Below, in pieces: positions 10,493-23,024 of a stretch of DNA of 64,000 nucleotides. How positions within the stretch are numbered: the stretch's first letter is position 1; each line of letters begins with the position of its first letter. The position numbers were made by a program, and so were the translations under genes. Source of the DNA: Amoebophrya sp. A120. Taxonomy: Eukaryota > Sar > Dinophyceae > Syndiniales > Amoebophryaceae. Under the pieces are notes generated by a model. The model was given only the letters and a program-made list of their open reading frames with translations. It ran no database searches and had not been told where the DNA came from. The DNA is taken from NCBI GenBank assembly GCA_905178155.1, contig CAJINV010000002.1, forward strand, positions 2,698,226-2,762,225. The letters are read 5' to 3'.

Positions 10493-13400
10493 ATGCCGTC
10501 CCCAACCAAAACTTACGGCCGCGCGCCGCCACCAGCGCACTTACCCACAGCCGGATCTTCCGAGCATGGCATGAACCTTTTTCAAAATAACTACCGCGTC
10601 TCTGGGCCTCCACCGATGTTCCCACCGGGGTCGTCTTCTGCTGGGAACGGATTGCGACCTTCTGGAGCTGGGTCTTCTGCTGTGGGCTCTGGTATTGGTC
10701 TTGGTATCGGAGTTGCGGCGCAAAACCGGTTTGCTGGTGGTGCTACAACCGGGCCTTCACCAGCGAAATTTCTTTACAATAGCAACCAGAACATTATTAA
10801 ACCGCAACAACCGCAACCACAACGGCAAAGTACCCAACCACCTATTACAACCACACAGCATGATCATGAAACTTGCAAAGAGCCTGAGCAAACGTCAGAA
10901 GAATTAAACGAGTTAGATATCACCCGTTCTCGATGCGGCTACCCGGTCGATTCTGCGGAAGATGAGACGCAGGTCGTGGAGAACAACAATAAGAATAACA
11001 ACAATCCGAGACGGCAATCCGTGACAAGTGTTACGATTTCCCCGGAAAAAGCAGCAATGCTTGCAGGAAGTAGCCAGGGATTACAACAACAAAACAAGCC
11101 ACAAGTGATCGTCTCTCCCGGCGGCACCGCGAGACGTGTTTCGCAAAGTGACAACCACTATCAAATGCAAATATGTCTGGATCTGGGAGACTGCGGGTTT
11201 TGTCATGCTAGTCTGACATGACTCAGAACTCTGTATTGCGTGGCCGCGAAGAGCTCCTCTTGGCTGTCATGCAGAAACGTAGTTTCTCATGCGGAGTACG
11301 CAACTCAGAAGCACTGAAAAATTTGTCATGCTTGGCAGCGCATTACAGTGTGCTCACTATTCCCTTCCTTGCATGACAGGTTTCCAGACATCCAGGGATA
11401 TTTGCATTCCATAACCACCAGTCCATGCCACCGGCCTTGCCAAGTTTCAGGAGTCATTTTCAACTGTTCGGAGGATATCAAATGTAAAAATGTCTGGGTC
11501 TGGAAGAATGCAAGATTTGTGATGCAGGTTTTCCATGACCCATGAGGTCGGGAATGCGAGACCCAGCATGACAGATTTCTTGAGGTCTCTATCATGCCTT
11601 TCCTGCATGAGAAACTCCCCCTCAAGTTGGTCAAAAGCGGACAGCTTTTGGTACTCACGCAACACAGATTTTTGCATCATTGAGATTTAGCATGACAAGT
11701 TGTAACCTTCCAGACCCAGACATATTTGCATTTCATAGAGGAGCTTCTGGGACGAGCAATGTTGGCGCACCTCGTTCCGGGTTTAACAGCTTGAACTTCG
11801 CGGCTAATAATTTCCGAGGAAATAGTACCGGACTAGTACACGACTTTGGACACCTACCCGGATCTACTTCGGGTACGCACACCGTTCCCAAACCACAGCA
11901 GATGACGAGTCAACAAAATCCGGTTTCTAATTCCCCAACTACCTACGACGAGGATAACAGCAACACAAACCACTCCATGACTGTCCCACGACAGCACGAC
12001 TTTAATAATACTTTCCAAGGTATAAACCGGGATCAAACAAAAGACGCCGGCGCCGGGAGCAGCAGCGTCAGTGTCAGTCGCGGGATCGTTCTTGGCACCG
12101 GAACTGCTTGTGCTAGTAGTCTCGGAGGACCAAACTGTCCACAACAAGGAGCAAAAATTCTGGGGAACAACAGCAAATTTCAGTCTCGCTTTACCAGCCC
12201 GCAGCCGCAGTTCACTTTCGGGGGAGGGTTTGTGCCGCATCTCGGTGCAGCAGCAGGTGTAGCAGCAAGTTCATCCAGTGCGAAAAACTCCATGGTGGGG
12301 TCAAGTAGTGTCCGGAGTTTGTCCGTCGGGCCAAGGTTCGTGAACGACAAAACTTCTGCCACACAAGTAAATCCAGGAACAACTGCGCCGGCTATCGTGG
12401 TCGAAAATCCACCGCCAAATAACCCCCGATCAGGTTTCCAGTTCGGTAGTCGGGGGTTTGGTTTGAACCTGGTAAATTTCGGAACCACTAGCCCGGGACC
12501 ACAGAACAATGCGGTCTTCGATCCAAATTGCACCAGCTCTGGGATAGTACAGCAGCAAATAAATTCTTCCTCCAACCCGCCGCCAAAAAAACGGTCCAGT
12601 TTCACTCTGAATTTCCAGAACAGCTGGATCCGGAACATGAAAATCCCCACTGCAGCGGGTTGTGCAGGAGCAGCATCGTCCACCAACTCGAGGCTGCAAC
12701 TCAGACCGGACAGGGTCAGCCACGGGCCGTCCAGTCCGACGCAGGTGGTTTCCGCGACGATCGTACCGGCGGGCGGAGAAGTACTAACGCTCGCCCCAAT
12801 GTCGAAACAAACGTCTGCCGCGGAAGATTTCCTGCAATCGAAGGAAGAGCAGGAGATGAAAAAACAACATTTTTTACAGGCGACGAAATTAACCCGAGAG
12901 CAGGTCCTTGGCGGTTCATCATCCGGCGTGCAGACGAAGAAGAAGGTCATGAGCTCGAGTCCGAACAAAACGAGGAACGGAATTACGGCGAACGCTGGTA
13001 CTGCTAGAAGTACAAATGCGGCGAATCTGAAAGAAGTGGCGCGACAGAGGTTGGAGGAAAGAAGCAGCTCGCCGATCATTTCTTATCAAATGCAAAAATG
13101 TCTGGGTCTGGAAGAACTTGTGATGCTGCGCTTGGATGTCTAAAAAATTTGTGTTGCATGAGCAGCAAAAGGGATTGCTAAGCGGAGAGGGCATTTTCCA
13201 TGCGGAATAGGCATCAAGAGCCCCTTAAAAAAATTGTGATGCTAGGGCATGCATCACAGACATCATGGCTCCTGCAAACCGTGCATGACAAGTCTCAGAA
13301 CCTTCCAAACCCAGACATTTTTGCATTTGATATCTCGTCGCCTTTGACGATTGTGGAAACGTTAAATCCGGAATCCTTCGACAGCTTGAGACGGGATTAC

Positions 13401-16400
13401 AAGGAGTTGCAGGGGAGGCACCGGAGATTGCAGGATCGGTAGATGAGATAGTGGTTTGTTGAAAGAACCTGATGAACCATTGTCGTGTTTTCATCTTGCG
13501 GTGTAAGAATTGATGTGAACAACAACAATGTGATTCCTTGCATGATAGCAGTAGAGCAGAATTGCAGCTGCAAGGAGATCATGATCCACCCTAAATTTTT
13601 ACAAACAAACGAAAAAATCTTTATCAGGATCGGCAAACTAACCGTCGCCTACAATTCTGCGCAGGAAAAAATCGGGCAGGTCGAGCGGCAAAACAAAATT
13701 TTACAAACCACTGTGGACCGGCAGAAGGACTTACTCGCGAGAGAACGAGCGAAAAACTTGGCGCTGCGAGCGAGAGACGTTCCCGTCGCTGGGGGTGCAA
13801 GGACGGCGCCAGCCACAAGACAGGCTAGCTCTGGTACTATATTCCATTCATCATGGTGAAGATCATAGTTTGGCATGCACAACATGTAGGATCAGCCTGA
13901 GAGATGTGCTTTGTCATGCAGAAAGAGCATTACTATATTTTCCATTTACACAAACAATCTCAATCAGATATCGCCGGCAACAAGACCATGACCCGTGCGC
14001 GCGTGGTGTCACCGCAGTTGACCAAGACCCGAGTCAGAATCGCCTCTCCTGCACCCAGTTCTTCGCCGGTATAATTTGAATAGAGGTTTTTTTTTGTTGA
14101 CGATACAATTGAAAAACTCACTTCTCTGTATCAATCTGTACAATGCAAGTGCCTGCATGACAAACGCATTTTTATCAAATCTCTAAACTCAGCCCAAGCC
14201 CCTGAACTACAATGCATCTCGCACAACCGCCCAGAAGCACAGCACGACTGCGAGAACGACCGGCGGGGGTGTTGCGGTGCTTTCCACCGGGAAGAAAATC
14301 ATTACCAATTCGCAGAAGTCTTCGCCGAACATTGTGGACCACAGCAGGGCGGAAGAAGAGGAAGAGGAAAATGATCAGAACATCAGTGACGATTCGGAAG
14401 ATCATGCCGACGATGATTTAAATGAGGAGAATTACATTACAGGAACCGCAGAAGACCATATCCCACGAAAAAACGGTTTCTCTGTGAAGATGATTTTGCA
14501 AGATCCGCATCACAAGTTTGTTACACATGACACAGAAAATTTGCCATGCGCATAATTTTCTCAAGGGAAAACACGCTTGAAAATCCAACGTCTTGCAGGT
14601 GCAGCAAGACAAATAGTTCTGCGTTCCATTTGCTGCATCACAAGTTCACAGTGAAACAATTTTTTCTTGCGATAGAGCACTACAACCGACAGTCGAACTC
14701 CCCCAACGTCCCTCCGCCGGTTATGGCGTTCTCGACTGTTACATTCTCAACTGCTACACGAATTTGTGATGCAAGAATGGCAAAAGTGAAAGAAAGGACC
14801 TTGCGCGTCTTGCATGACAGATTTGGCGCAGAGTCTTAGCCTTTTTGGCCGTCTGAAAATTTGTTATGCGAAGCAGCTTGATGGCGTCGATAGTCAAGGC
14901 AATTTTGCATGGCAAATCATGTAACAGTTGAGAATGTAGCGCTTGAGAACCCCATACCGGTCTCCGCACGGTTAAGGACGCGGGAGGAGATTAGCAAGAA
15001 GCAGGGTGAACATAATCTGACCAGTCCGGCGACTGGGGGACGTGTCGCATGTGGTGGTCCTGCTGGTCCACCACCAATGTCTGCACGAGGTGGGGGGACA
15101 GCGACCAACCGGGCAGTAGTACCGAAGGAGGTGAAGGTGACAAGCATCGTAGAAACGGCTGCGAGTCCCGATCATGTGGTTGAGTACAACCGGCCGATAG
15201 AGCCGGAAGAACCTGTCAAGCAGATCGAGAAGGTCGAAGTGATTGACAAAACCGAGAGTTCTACAACTAGTGCGATGAAAAAGATGGATGAAGACGCAAA
15301 TATGGCGATGGCGCTGCGGTTGCAAGCGCAGATGCGCAAGGCGCTGGAGAAGAGCAGATCTAGTCCGGGGCGGATAGGGTCTTTATCTACAAATTCCATG
15401 GTTCGAAACAGCACCCAAGACTCCACGTCCGCGCAAAACACGGCGTCTCTGGCGAATAGCGGTTCAAATCATGCTGGTGACTCTTCGTCCGGTTCGGGTT
15501 CGGGGTCGAGTTGCTCGAATTCGATGGTGAACAACAACAGTAATCGCAACAATTTAACCAACAGTTCCTCTTCTAGTAGTTCGGCGTCGCAGAATTCTGG
15601 ATCGAACTCGGGTAGTGGAACCAGTCACAGTTCTATCCAAGGAAAGAACTACATTGTTAGTGTAAGTTTGTGATGCGCAACCGCAATCTGCAAAATGATT
15701 GCGACTGTCATGCCGGGCATGCATTGCAAGTGCGTTTTCACGTACAATCTGCGCATGAGAGGTTTTTGCTTCCATGCCAGACAGATTTGATGTGATGCTG
15801 TTCCTCCAAAAAAGTTACACCGACAATCTTTTTTTTCCGGATAAGTTCTTCAAGTTCCTCTTACAAGTCCAGCCCCCAGTCCCACAGCTCGGCTTCCTCT
15901 GCCGCGGTGCAGAATCGGGTGTTGCCGGTTGACGAGAGTCAACAAAACATCTCATCGGCTTCCGCCAGCTCCGCTTCGAGTTCCGCCGCCTCTGGTTCAG
16001 CATCTGCGAATAGCCAGAGCTGCAATAGTAGTTCATCAAAATACGCAGTCACGGTGAGCGAGTCTACTGCTCAACAAGCAAACTCTGTTTCTTCTGGTGC
16101 ACAGCAGCAGCAGCCGCCGATGTCTGCCAGGTCGAATCGAAACAACAACTACACGACAACATCAAGTGCGAAACCCTCCCCCGCAATTTCATCGAAGAGC
16201 TCCGGTGCAATAAACAGATCCAACCGGCAGACGCCGAAGCAGCAGGCAGTGAAAGATCAGTCTGACGCGGATCAGCAATCCGACGTGACGCACAAAAACA
16301 GCAATCTGCAGCAATACGGAACAACAGCTCGCGCGTCCGCCACGAAGGGACGGGCCGAGGGGGTTGCGGCGTTGCGGGCCAAATTCGGGGGGAACGCGAT

Positions 16401-17722
16401 CGTCAAATCGAATGTCAAGAACTACCACGGTGGCATCGGGAACACGAAAAAAATTTCCCCGACGGTGGGGCGGAATAATAAACCACAGCTATTGATGCAA
16501 AACAGCAACAACTCGAGCGGAAAGAAGAGCGCGAAGATGATGAATAAAGAGGCTCTAGTATTCCACCCCGAAACCAGAACCACGGTAGATCATGAGGACG
16601 AAGCGGCGGAAGGTTCTTCTTTTGCGAACAAGGATTTATTGCAGGAAGACACGGCCAATAAGATGATCGTGACGACGAATTCGGTGGAGGAGGAACCCAG
16701 GTCATCGGAGCACATCAACCCTAGCAGGATGACGCGTATTCTTTTGTTTCATGCTGTTTTTGTTTTGCATTTTTACGAAGCGATGCCTTTTTCGGTAAAC
16801 TCAGAACTACGGCGTGCTGACCCTCCTCGGGTTGTACTTGAATACATCCGTGACCATGCATGTTCAGAGGAACTACCCCCTAAAAATTATCCCCAACACC
16901 AGGTCAAGATGAAGATACCAGAGGCGCCATGCTCGGGATGAATGCAGCTCCTGGCCGCGTGACTACAGAACAACAAGATCCCCGTACTGGTCCCGCGGGA
17001 AATTCCACATCCGCCCCGCTGAAAAACTCCATCATCACGGGAGTGAACCTGCTGCCGCAAAACCAGAACAACTCCAGCATCTGGCCGCCACCCCCAGCCC
17101 ACCGGCAGTTCCAGCTGAGTTCGCAGAACTCCGGGCAATTTGGCTTGTCCCAGTCGCTGGTGAGCCCGGGTGGTTTGTTTCAGCAGTGCTCGTTTTCCGT
17201 TCCGTTGGATAACGACTCGATTTTTCCGGAAGATTCGGCATCGAACGCCTGTTACCGAGCGAGCCCGACGGAAAGTGAGGCTGCGAAATGGATGATGATG
17301 CAAAATCCGGCGGCTGGTGGAGCCGCGGGGATGATGACTACTACTGCTGCGTTTGGGCAGCAGCAGCAGAAAGTGGTGGGGCAGAACAAGGTACTTAAGT
17401 AAGTATGTCTATTCGAAACGGAATCGATTCGATTTCAGGTCTTGTCACGCGTAGTATTTGACGTACTTGATGTATGATGATGACGTGAAGATATGCTTGG
17501 TTGTACTATGCGTAGAAAGAGAAAAACCTTTACAAACTACCCCAGCTCCCCGGCGGTCGCCAATGGCCGCCCTTGCAAATTGCGACCAACACGACCACTC
17601 CTGCGGCGCAACAGGACACCCGTCCGTCTGGGCAGGAGATTCGAGATTCGATTCCGACCACACCGCTTTGGTTGAAGCAGCAGAACAAGAACGCGTCGGA
17701 TCCGAATGCGGTGCCGTCTTGA
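10493..17722 (+). CDS. Large Ser/Asn/Gln-rich protein with a central coiled coil
   Basis: Twelve exons: 10493-11158, 11419-11475, 11743-13083, 13338-13438, 13628-13833, 13968-14068, 14193-14458, 14680-14721, 14962-15633, 15849-16700, 16922-17390, 17546-17722, giving 1649 aa. Most of the chain is low complexity (runs of Ser, Asn, Gln, Gly, Pro). A heptad-rich stretch covers about residues 700-785 (KIGQVERQNKILQTTVDRQK), followed by an acidic EEEEEEN tract and another charged helical region near 970-1030 (MALRLQAQMRKALEKSR). Six introns are introners; five are GT-AG (13439-13627, 13834-13967, 14069-14192, 16701-16921, 17391-17545). The 16701-16921 junction is the least certain. No enzyme domain or membrane span; a scaffold or cytoskeletal role is possible but not shown. 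Total length is a multiple of three, which supports the model. Confidence 0.78.
11159..11413 (+). mobile_element. Introner, family A
   Basis: 255 bp. Flanks ACCAC / ACCAC. First intron of the 1649-aa gene. The inner part of its right repeat carries a short duplication (CCAGACATCCAGGGATATTTGC). Confidence 0.92.
11476..11737 (+). mobile_element. Introner, family A
   Basis: 262 bp. Flanks GAGGA / GAGGA. Only 57 nt of exon separate it from the previous introner. Confidence 0.93.
13084..13332 (-). mobile_element. Introner, family A
   Basis: 249 bp. Flanks TTTCT / TCTCG (3 of 5). Interior is the reverse complement of 542-813, yet the flanking frames join cleanly (SPIIS|SPLTIV). Confidence 0.85.
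14459..14674. mobile_element. Introner, family J
   Basis: 216 bp. Flanks GACCA / GAGCA. Right end has a T-run and then GCGATA. Confidence 0.86.
14722..14956. mobile_element. Introner, family F
   Basis: 235 bp. Flanks CCGGT / CCGGT. A 42-nt exon separates it from the preceding family J element. Confidence 0.92.
15634..15843. mobile_element. Introner, family C-prime
   Basis: 210 bp. Flanks AGTTC / AGTTC. Right end TTACACCGACAATC plus a T-run; shares this variant repeat with 58300-58508. Confidence 0.9.
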
Positions 17723-19380
17723 GTGGTTTATTGTTCCCATGTATGTGTATCTATACTGACAACTCGTGGAGAATGAACTACTTCTTGAATTAGATCAATA
17801 AACGTCCTGCTGTGCCTTATTTCTTGTGAATTCTTGAAATGAATCGACTTTGATTGAACTTGAAGTATGATATAGATACTTTCTTTATCAGGACAAGAAC
17901 TACTTTAGCTTCTTTTACTCGTTATCCCATGCGTTCATCTTTTTACCGCATGCTGAAATGTACGCAGAATTGTTGAAATTATCGTTGACATTATCGGATG
18001 AATTTTAGTGAGAATTGTTGAAGTTGTTTTTATGGCGAAGGCGTCGTCAGAATATTGACTTCAATATGCCAGATGACATCATGCGAAATAAGAAGTTCTT
18101 TGCCGCCACGTCTTTTTTTCACCGTGATTGCCCGTACGCCTGTTTTCTACGAACGTGCTGTTTTTATCCTCAAAAACTCGTACTATGGAGTACAAATCTT
18201 TTTTCAACGACTTGTTTCTATCACCAGCCGAAACTGGCTGTATTACTAGTAACTCCGTTCTTTATTACTGGACCCGTTAATGCCTTTTCCTGATGATAAG
18301 TATCAGCATCAAATTTCTACAACTTCACATGTGCTGTCCCATTTTAATTCTTCATGCACTTGAACTACCTATAACCCCCGTATGTAAAGACCGATACCTC
18401 CTGTGCTACTTACCCCTCTTAATTCGTGATTTTCGCTGTAGCCTCCCTACTATGATGTTGTTTTTCGCCTTCACAGACGTTGGTTCTAGCTTTCGCTCAA
18501 CAATAAATTTGTATTCCCAAATGAATGAATGTACAACGCAAAAAAAAGCAATATCAGTAAGCAAATGCAATGCGTAGAACTCTCACAGGCGAGAGTGCAA
18601 TCTCATTTTTCTATCGCCCCGTTGTACAATTACACTAGGAGTTCAGTCGGAAATTTTCCAACAACAAAAGCAAAACGTGAAAGTGAATTGATTCCACCTA
18701 TCGGCCTGTGCATGACAAAAATTTCTGCTCCTCTCGGTTGACGAAGTCATTCGATTCAAGAATCAACTCGGTTGCAGCTGCGTCTTCAACGCTCCTCCTG
18801 CCAATTCGGTTCATGATTGTTTTCTTCTTCACCTATATGTTGATACCCACGAGATGAAGATGAAGCTGACCCTGAGTTGCGTGGTTGAGTTTTGTATGAC
18901 TTGACTAGTAGTAGAGATCATGACGAGAAGATGAATCACTACACTCGAGCCAAAGTTGTGACGAGATCCTCGCGTCTTGGATGTGAAAGTGGCTACTACA
19001 TACAACGTGGTTGTTGACGTGATTTTTGTTGCCTGTAAGTATACAAGATAAACAGTGAGGAAAGGAAGAAGAGACCTCCGCAAGAGTTTTTTTATCCCAA
19101 GCGACATCTTAAGTGTAAGTTGTTGAGCAGCTGTGCGTTCTTACCCAAGACTCAAAAAGATTGTTCCCATTCGCTTGTCATATAGCTGTTCTGTTGACTA
19201 GTAGCAAACATAAAAGTTTGAGAACCTGAACCACTATACGTAAAGATACACTGGTATCGCAAATGCCAGGTTCTTCTTATTTTGCGACGTAACATTTGCC
19301 CCTAATCTCAAGTTTATTTGAACCGCAGATTTTATCCATTCTCGCAAGAAAAAAGTACCGACGTCAACCCCTAAAATAAA
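17723..19380. other. Intergenic region
   Basis: AT-richer sequence with only short scattered frames; no introner, no repeat and no RNA gene that I can recognise. Confidence 0.5.
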
Positions 19381-22300
19381 ATGGCTCCCAACAACAAGAA
19401 GAACCACGGCGGGCAGCATCCCCCCGGCACCACGACTGGTGGCCACAATTCCCCCGGCACCACGACCCGCTTCAAAGAGTCGGATACCAACAAGCACTTG
19501 AATCACATCCGGGCCAGCACCGCGCACAACGAAAAGCTCGACCAATTGATCCAGCACGCGCAGGAAGCCGACGAGCACGGCGGCGTTTGCCGGGAGATTT
19601 TCTACGCACACATCCGGGACTCGTTAAAAGGCTGCATCTATCCACTGCAAATATGTCATCTGGGTCTGGAAACTTGTGATGCATATTAGTGCATAGGAAG
19701 CACATCACTGTAATGCGCCGCCAAGCATGACAGATTGTTCCGTGGCTTTGTGTTGCGTATTCCGGCGCATGAGAAACAGCGGTTTTGCATGACAGACCAG
19801 ACGAGCTCTTGCTGGCTACGCAATACAGAACTTAGTCTCATCATGCCAGACTAGCATGACAAATCTCGCATTCTTCCAGACCCAGACATATTTGCAATCC
19901 ATAGCATCTTCGTCGGGCACATCAACACGGATTTAGATTCCGTTGCGGGTGCGATCGGCGCCGCGGCTTTGTTCGATGGGATTCCGGCGATTATGCATTG
20001 CAAAAGCATCGTGCTAGTACTGATCGCGTTTATGCATTACAAATCTCTCTATTGAGGCAAATCCGCATTACAAATTTATTTTGTAATGCTAAATGAATTA
20101 GAATTTGTAATGCAATTCATACGTAGTACGATACTTTTGCACAGGATAGCGATCAGCGAGAACAAATTGAACGGGGAGATTCTATTCGCTTTGGAGGAGT
20201 GCAAAATTCAAACCCCGGAGTTGTTCGAAAACATCCCCAACGCAAAAACCACGGCGAAGGTCTGTCTCGTAGATCACAGCGAGGAAAAGCAGATGACGCC
20301 TTTTCTGAAAAAGGACAAAAACCGGGGCAGCCGGATCGTCGGGATCATCGACCACCACGCGCTGGCGGAGTCGTTCTCGACTTCAAAACCGCTGTTCATG
20401 GATCTCAGGCCCTGGGGCTCGATGTCCACGATTGTCACCGTGCTGTTTTTGTCGCACAAGAAGTTTCTGCCCCCGAAAATCGCGAAATTGCTGTTGATGG
20501 CGGTCTTGTCGGACACCTTGAACCTCCAATCAATAACCACCACCGAGCCGGACCGGCAGGTTGTTGCGCTACTCTCCAGTTACGGAAAAGTCCCCGATCC
20601 GGACAAACTCGCACGGCAGCAGTTCCAGAAAAAAACGGATTTCATCGTGAATCTCGGGGCGTACGAGATGATTCGGGGGGATCAGAAGGATTTTTCCATG
20701 AACAACTGGAAGGTGGGGATTTCCGTATTGGAAGTGACGGACGTCGAGCCGGTTTTGAAAGTAGCGCCGGAGATCATGCTGGAGTTGAGGATGTTGAAAA
20801 AGGAAAAGGGGGAGGTCGTAGAAACGGCGGAGGATGGGAGTGAAATTTCCAGAACAAGGGACTACAAGAGGGAATTGGATTTCGCGTATTTGTTCGTCGT
20901 GGATATTCTGAACGAGAAGAGTTACCTGATTATCGCGGGTGGTCGGGAATTGGTGTTGGCCAAAAAGGCGTTTCCGGATGGTATATTAATGGTTTTTGAT
21001 GTATTTTGTCATGCATGCTGTCCGTAACTTTCGTAATTTCTGATGCAAACACACTATACAAATCCTTCTTGAATCCTTGACCTTTATCACACAGCCCCCT
21101 CCCTCGGCGCAGCAGTGAAAGGGATTCCGCCCCCGGGAAAAACCATCAACGAAGAGGAGACCTTGATGACCATGAAACACAAGATGGTGTCCAGAAAAGC
21201 GCAGTATGCATTGCAAAGGTATCGTACTAGTTGTATAAATCGCATCACAAATTAGCTCAGCATCACAAATAAAATTTGTAATGCTGTTGGACCTTAGGAA
21301 AGAGATTTGTCATGCATAAACAGCAATTGCTACGAGTACGCATAACTTTTGCAATGCACACGAAGTTCGCGCCCGCAATTCTGGAGGCGTTGGCGGATCC
21401 GGATTACTCCTGGTGTCACAAGCGGTATGCAAGAAAAAAACTGTGTAAGTGTAAGTCTGTGATGCAGAAAATGCAAAACAGTTGCACTTGTCATGCTGGA
21501 CATGCATCAGAGGCTCTTTCCGTACGTGTTTTCACGTGCTAGCCGCGCATGCCAGGCTCTCTCTTTCATGCAGAGCAAACTTGTGATGCTATTCCTCCAA
21601 GAAAGTTACACTAACACAATTTTTTCCTTGGATACGCGGCCAGTCGCTTTGATGTCCGCGTTGGAGTCCGCCAATGAAAAAGCGAAGGACTACTCGGAAA
21701 AACTGTACTCCGAGTGCCAGGAGCACACGGTCATCAACAGTACCAAGGTCGTTCGCGTCTCCAGGATGTTCTCCAGGGAGTTGGAGGCCGTGGGGCACAC
21801 CAGTCACCCCAACTCCCCCTCCGGAACCCCGAAGAGCCAGCCTATCAAGTGCAAAAATGTCTGGGTCTTGAAGAATGCAAGTTTGTCATGCTTGTCTCAC
21901 ATGACTCTTGAATTTGTCATGCACATTGCCCAAGAGCCCCATTTTTCTGTCATGCAGAAACGCAGTTTGTCATGCAGAATAGGCAACACCTAGAAGCTCA
22001 GAAACTTGTCATGCTGAGCCAGCACTTCTGGTCTCCTCATGATACGCCACCCAGCATCACAAGTTTCCAGACCCAAACGTTTTTGCATTTGATACAGCCC
22101 CGGGATGGGAAAAACCCAGCGAAACAGCCACGATCCATGCTGCCCTCGGTGAAGAGCGGGGAGTTTTTATCACGAGGAAAAATCCCCCCTCCCCATATCA
22201 AAAGGAAGTTTCTGATGCTGGATTTGCGTATACAAATCAGGTTTGTCATGCAGTAGAGGACAGCAGTCTCCTGCCGAGCCTGAGTAGAGAGCTTTTGGCC

Positions 22301-22627
22301 TAGGCGCTTAGAATGAGAAACGTCCACGCTGTAGGCCCAACAGCATCACAAACCGCCTGCATAATGCGGCAGAGCCTATGGAGTTGTCTTCTTGCAAGAC
22401 AGACGTGATTTGTGGTCTCAAATCAGCAAGACAAATTTTCGGAAACATACCTTTTCGATATGGGGAGGGGGGATTTTTCCTCTCAATAGTTTTTTAGGGA
22501 GCCGACGGAGAGTGGGCAGAGCAGCGGAAGTCGGGATTCGACGCCAAGTCCGGAGGTGAGAAAGGATGGTGCTGGTGAAGATAAGAGGACTTTCTCGCCG
22601 AATGGGCGGAACCGGTGCTGCGTGTAG
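19381..22627 (+). CDS. Family II (DHH, Mn-dependent type) inorganic pyrophosphatase
   Basis: Hydrolyses pyrophosphate to phosphate, pulling biosynthetic reactions forward. Eight exons: 19381-19638, 19909-19991, 20154-20980, 21095-21204, 21366-21425, 21640-21842, 22100-22167, 22494-22627, giving 580 aa. The metal-binding motifs are in family order: GHINTDLDS (89-97; His90, Asp94, Asp96), LVDHSE (152-157) and IIDHH (178-182). A DHHA2-like half follows, with AVLSDTLNLQS and the conserved TTT after it. Family members are usually 300-400 aa. Here an 86-residue Gly/His/Thr-rich N-terminal extension and a Ser-rich C-terminal tail of about 60 residues are added. One GT-AG intron (20981-21094) coexists with six introners. 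The exopolyphosphatase/PRUNE branch of the same superfamily is the main alternative. Confidence 0.88.
19639..19903. mobile_element. Introner, family A
   Basis: 265 bp. Flanks GCATC / GCATC. Splits the pyrophosphatase just before the GHINTDLDS metal motif. Confidence 0.93.
19992..20148. mobile_element. Introner, family B
   Basis: 157 bp. Flanks GCGAT / GCGAT. Pyrophosphatase intron 2. Confidence 0.92.
21205..21360. mobile_element. Introner, family B
   Basis: 156 bp. Flanks CGCAG / CGAAG. Ends in CACA instead of CATA; pyrophosphatase intron 4. Confidence 0.85.
21426..21634. mobile_element. Introner, family C
   Basis: 209 bp. Flanks AGCGG / CGCGG. Pyrophosphatase intron 5, 60 nt of exon after intron 4. 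Confidence 0.88.
21843..22094 (+). mobile_element. Introner, family A
   Basis: 252 bp. Flanks CAGCC / CAGCC. Interior nearly the same as 28868-29119. Confidence 0.93.
22168..22488. mobile_element. Introner, family D
   Basis: 321 bp. Flanks GTTTT / GTTTT. Last coding intron of the pyrophosphatase. Confidence 0.92.
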
Positions 22628-22645
22628 TTGTAGGTGGGTCCAGCG

Positions 22646-22794
22646 TATGCATTGCAAAAGTATCGTACTCGTAGTAATTGCAGTCATGCATTACAAATTT
22701 TTTTTCTCAGCTAAATCCGCATGACAAATTTTATTTCTCATGCTGGGGAAATTTGTAATGCATTTATACGAGTACGATACTTTTGCACAGGATA
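22646..22794. mobile_element. Introner, family B, downstream of a stop codon
   Basis: 149 bp. Flanks CAGCG / CAGCG. Begins 18 bp after the pyrophosphatase stop, so presumably in the 3-prime untranslated region. Confidence 0.9.
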
Positions 22795-23024
22795 CAGCGA
22801 TATATCATTTTACCATATTAATATTTTTCATCTTGTTTTCTCAACGGGATTATGAGCAGAGAGAACTCAAACTTTTTTGATTCGTGTGAAGCAGAATAAA
22901 TGCCTTAAACTTAAGTAGTACAAACACGCCGAAGTACTTACCAATCCTGTACACCATATGAGTTGCTCTACGCGGCGTTTGCCTATGCCTTCTACATGAG
23001 AAAATGTACACCCACTATTTACTC

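Noticed and set aside
12180-13079. 299-codon minus-strand frame
   Set aside because: It is antisense to the long exon of the 1649-aa gene, whose + frame is extended by matching exons on both sides.
10493-17722. Splitting the large gene into several smaller ones
   Set aside because: Frames continue through all eleven introns, low-complexity composition is uniform, and the total is a multiple of three with one terminal stop.
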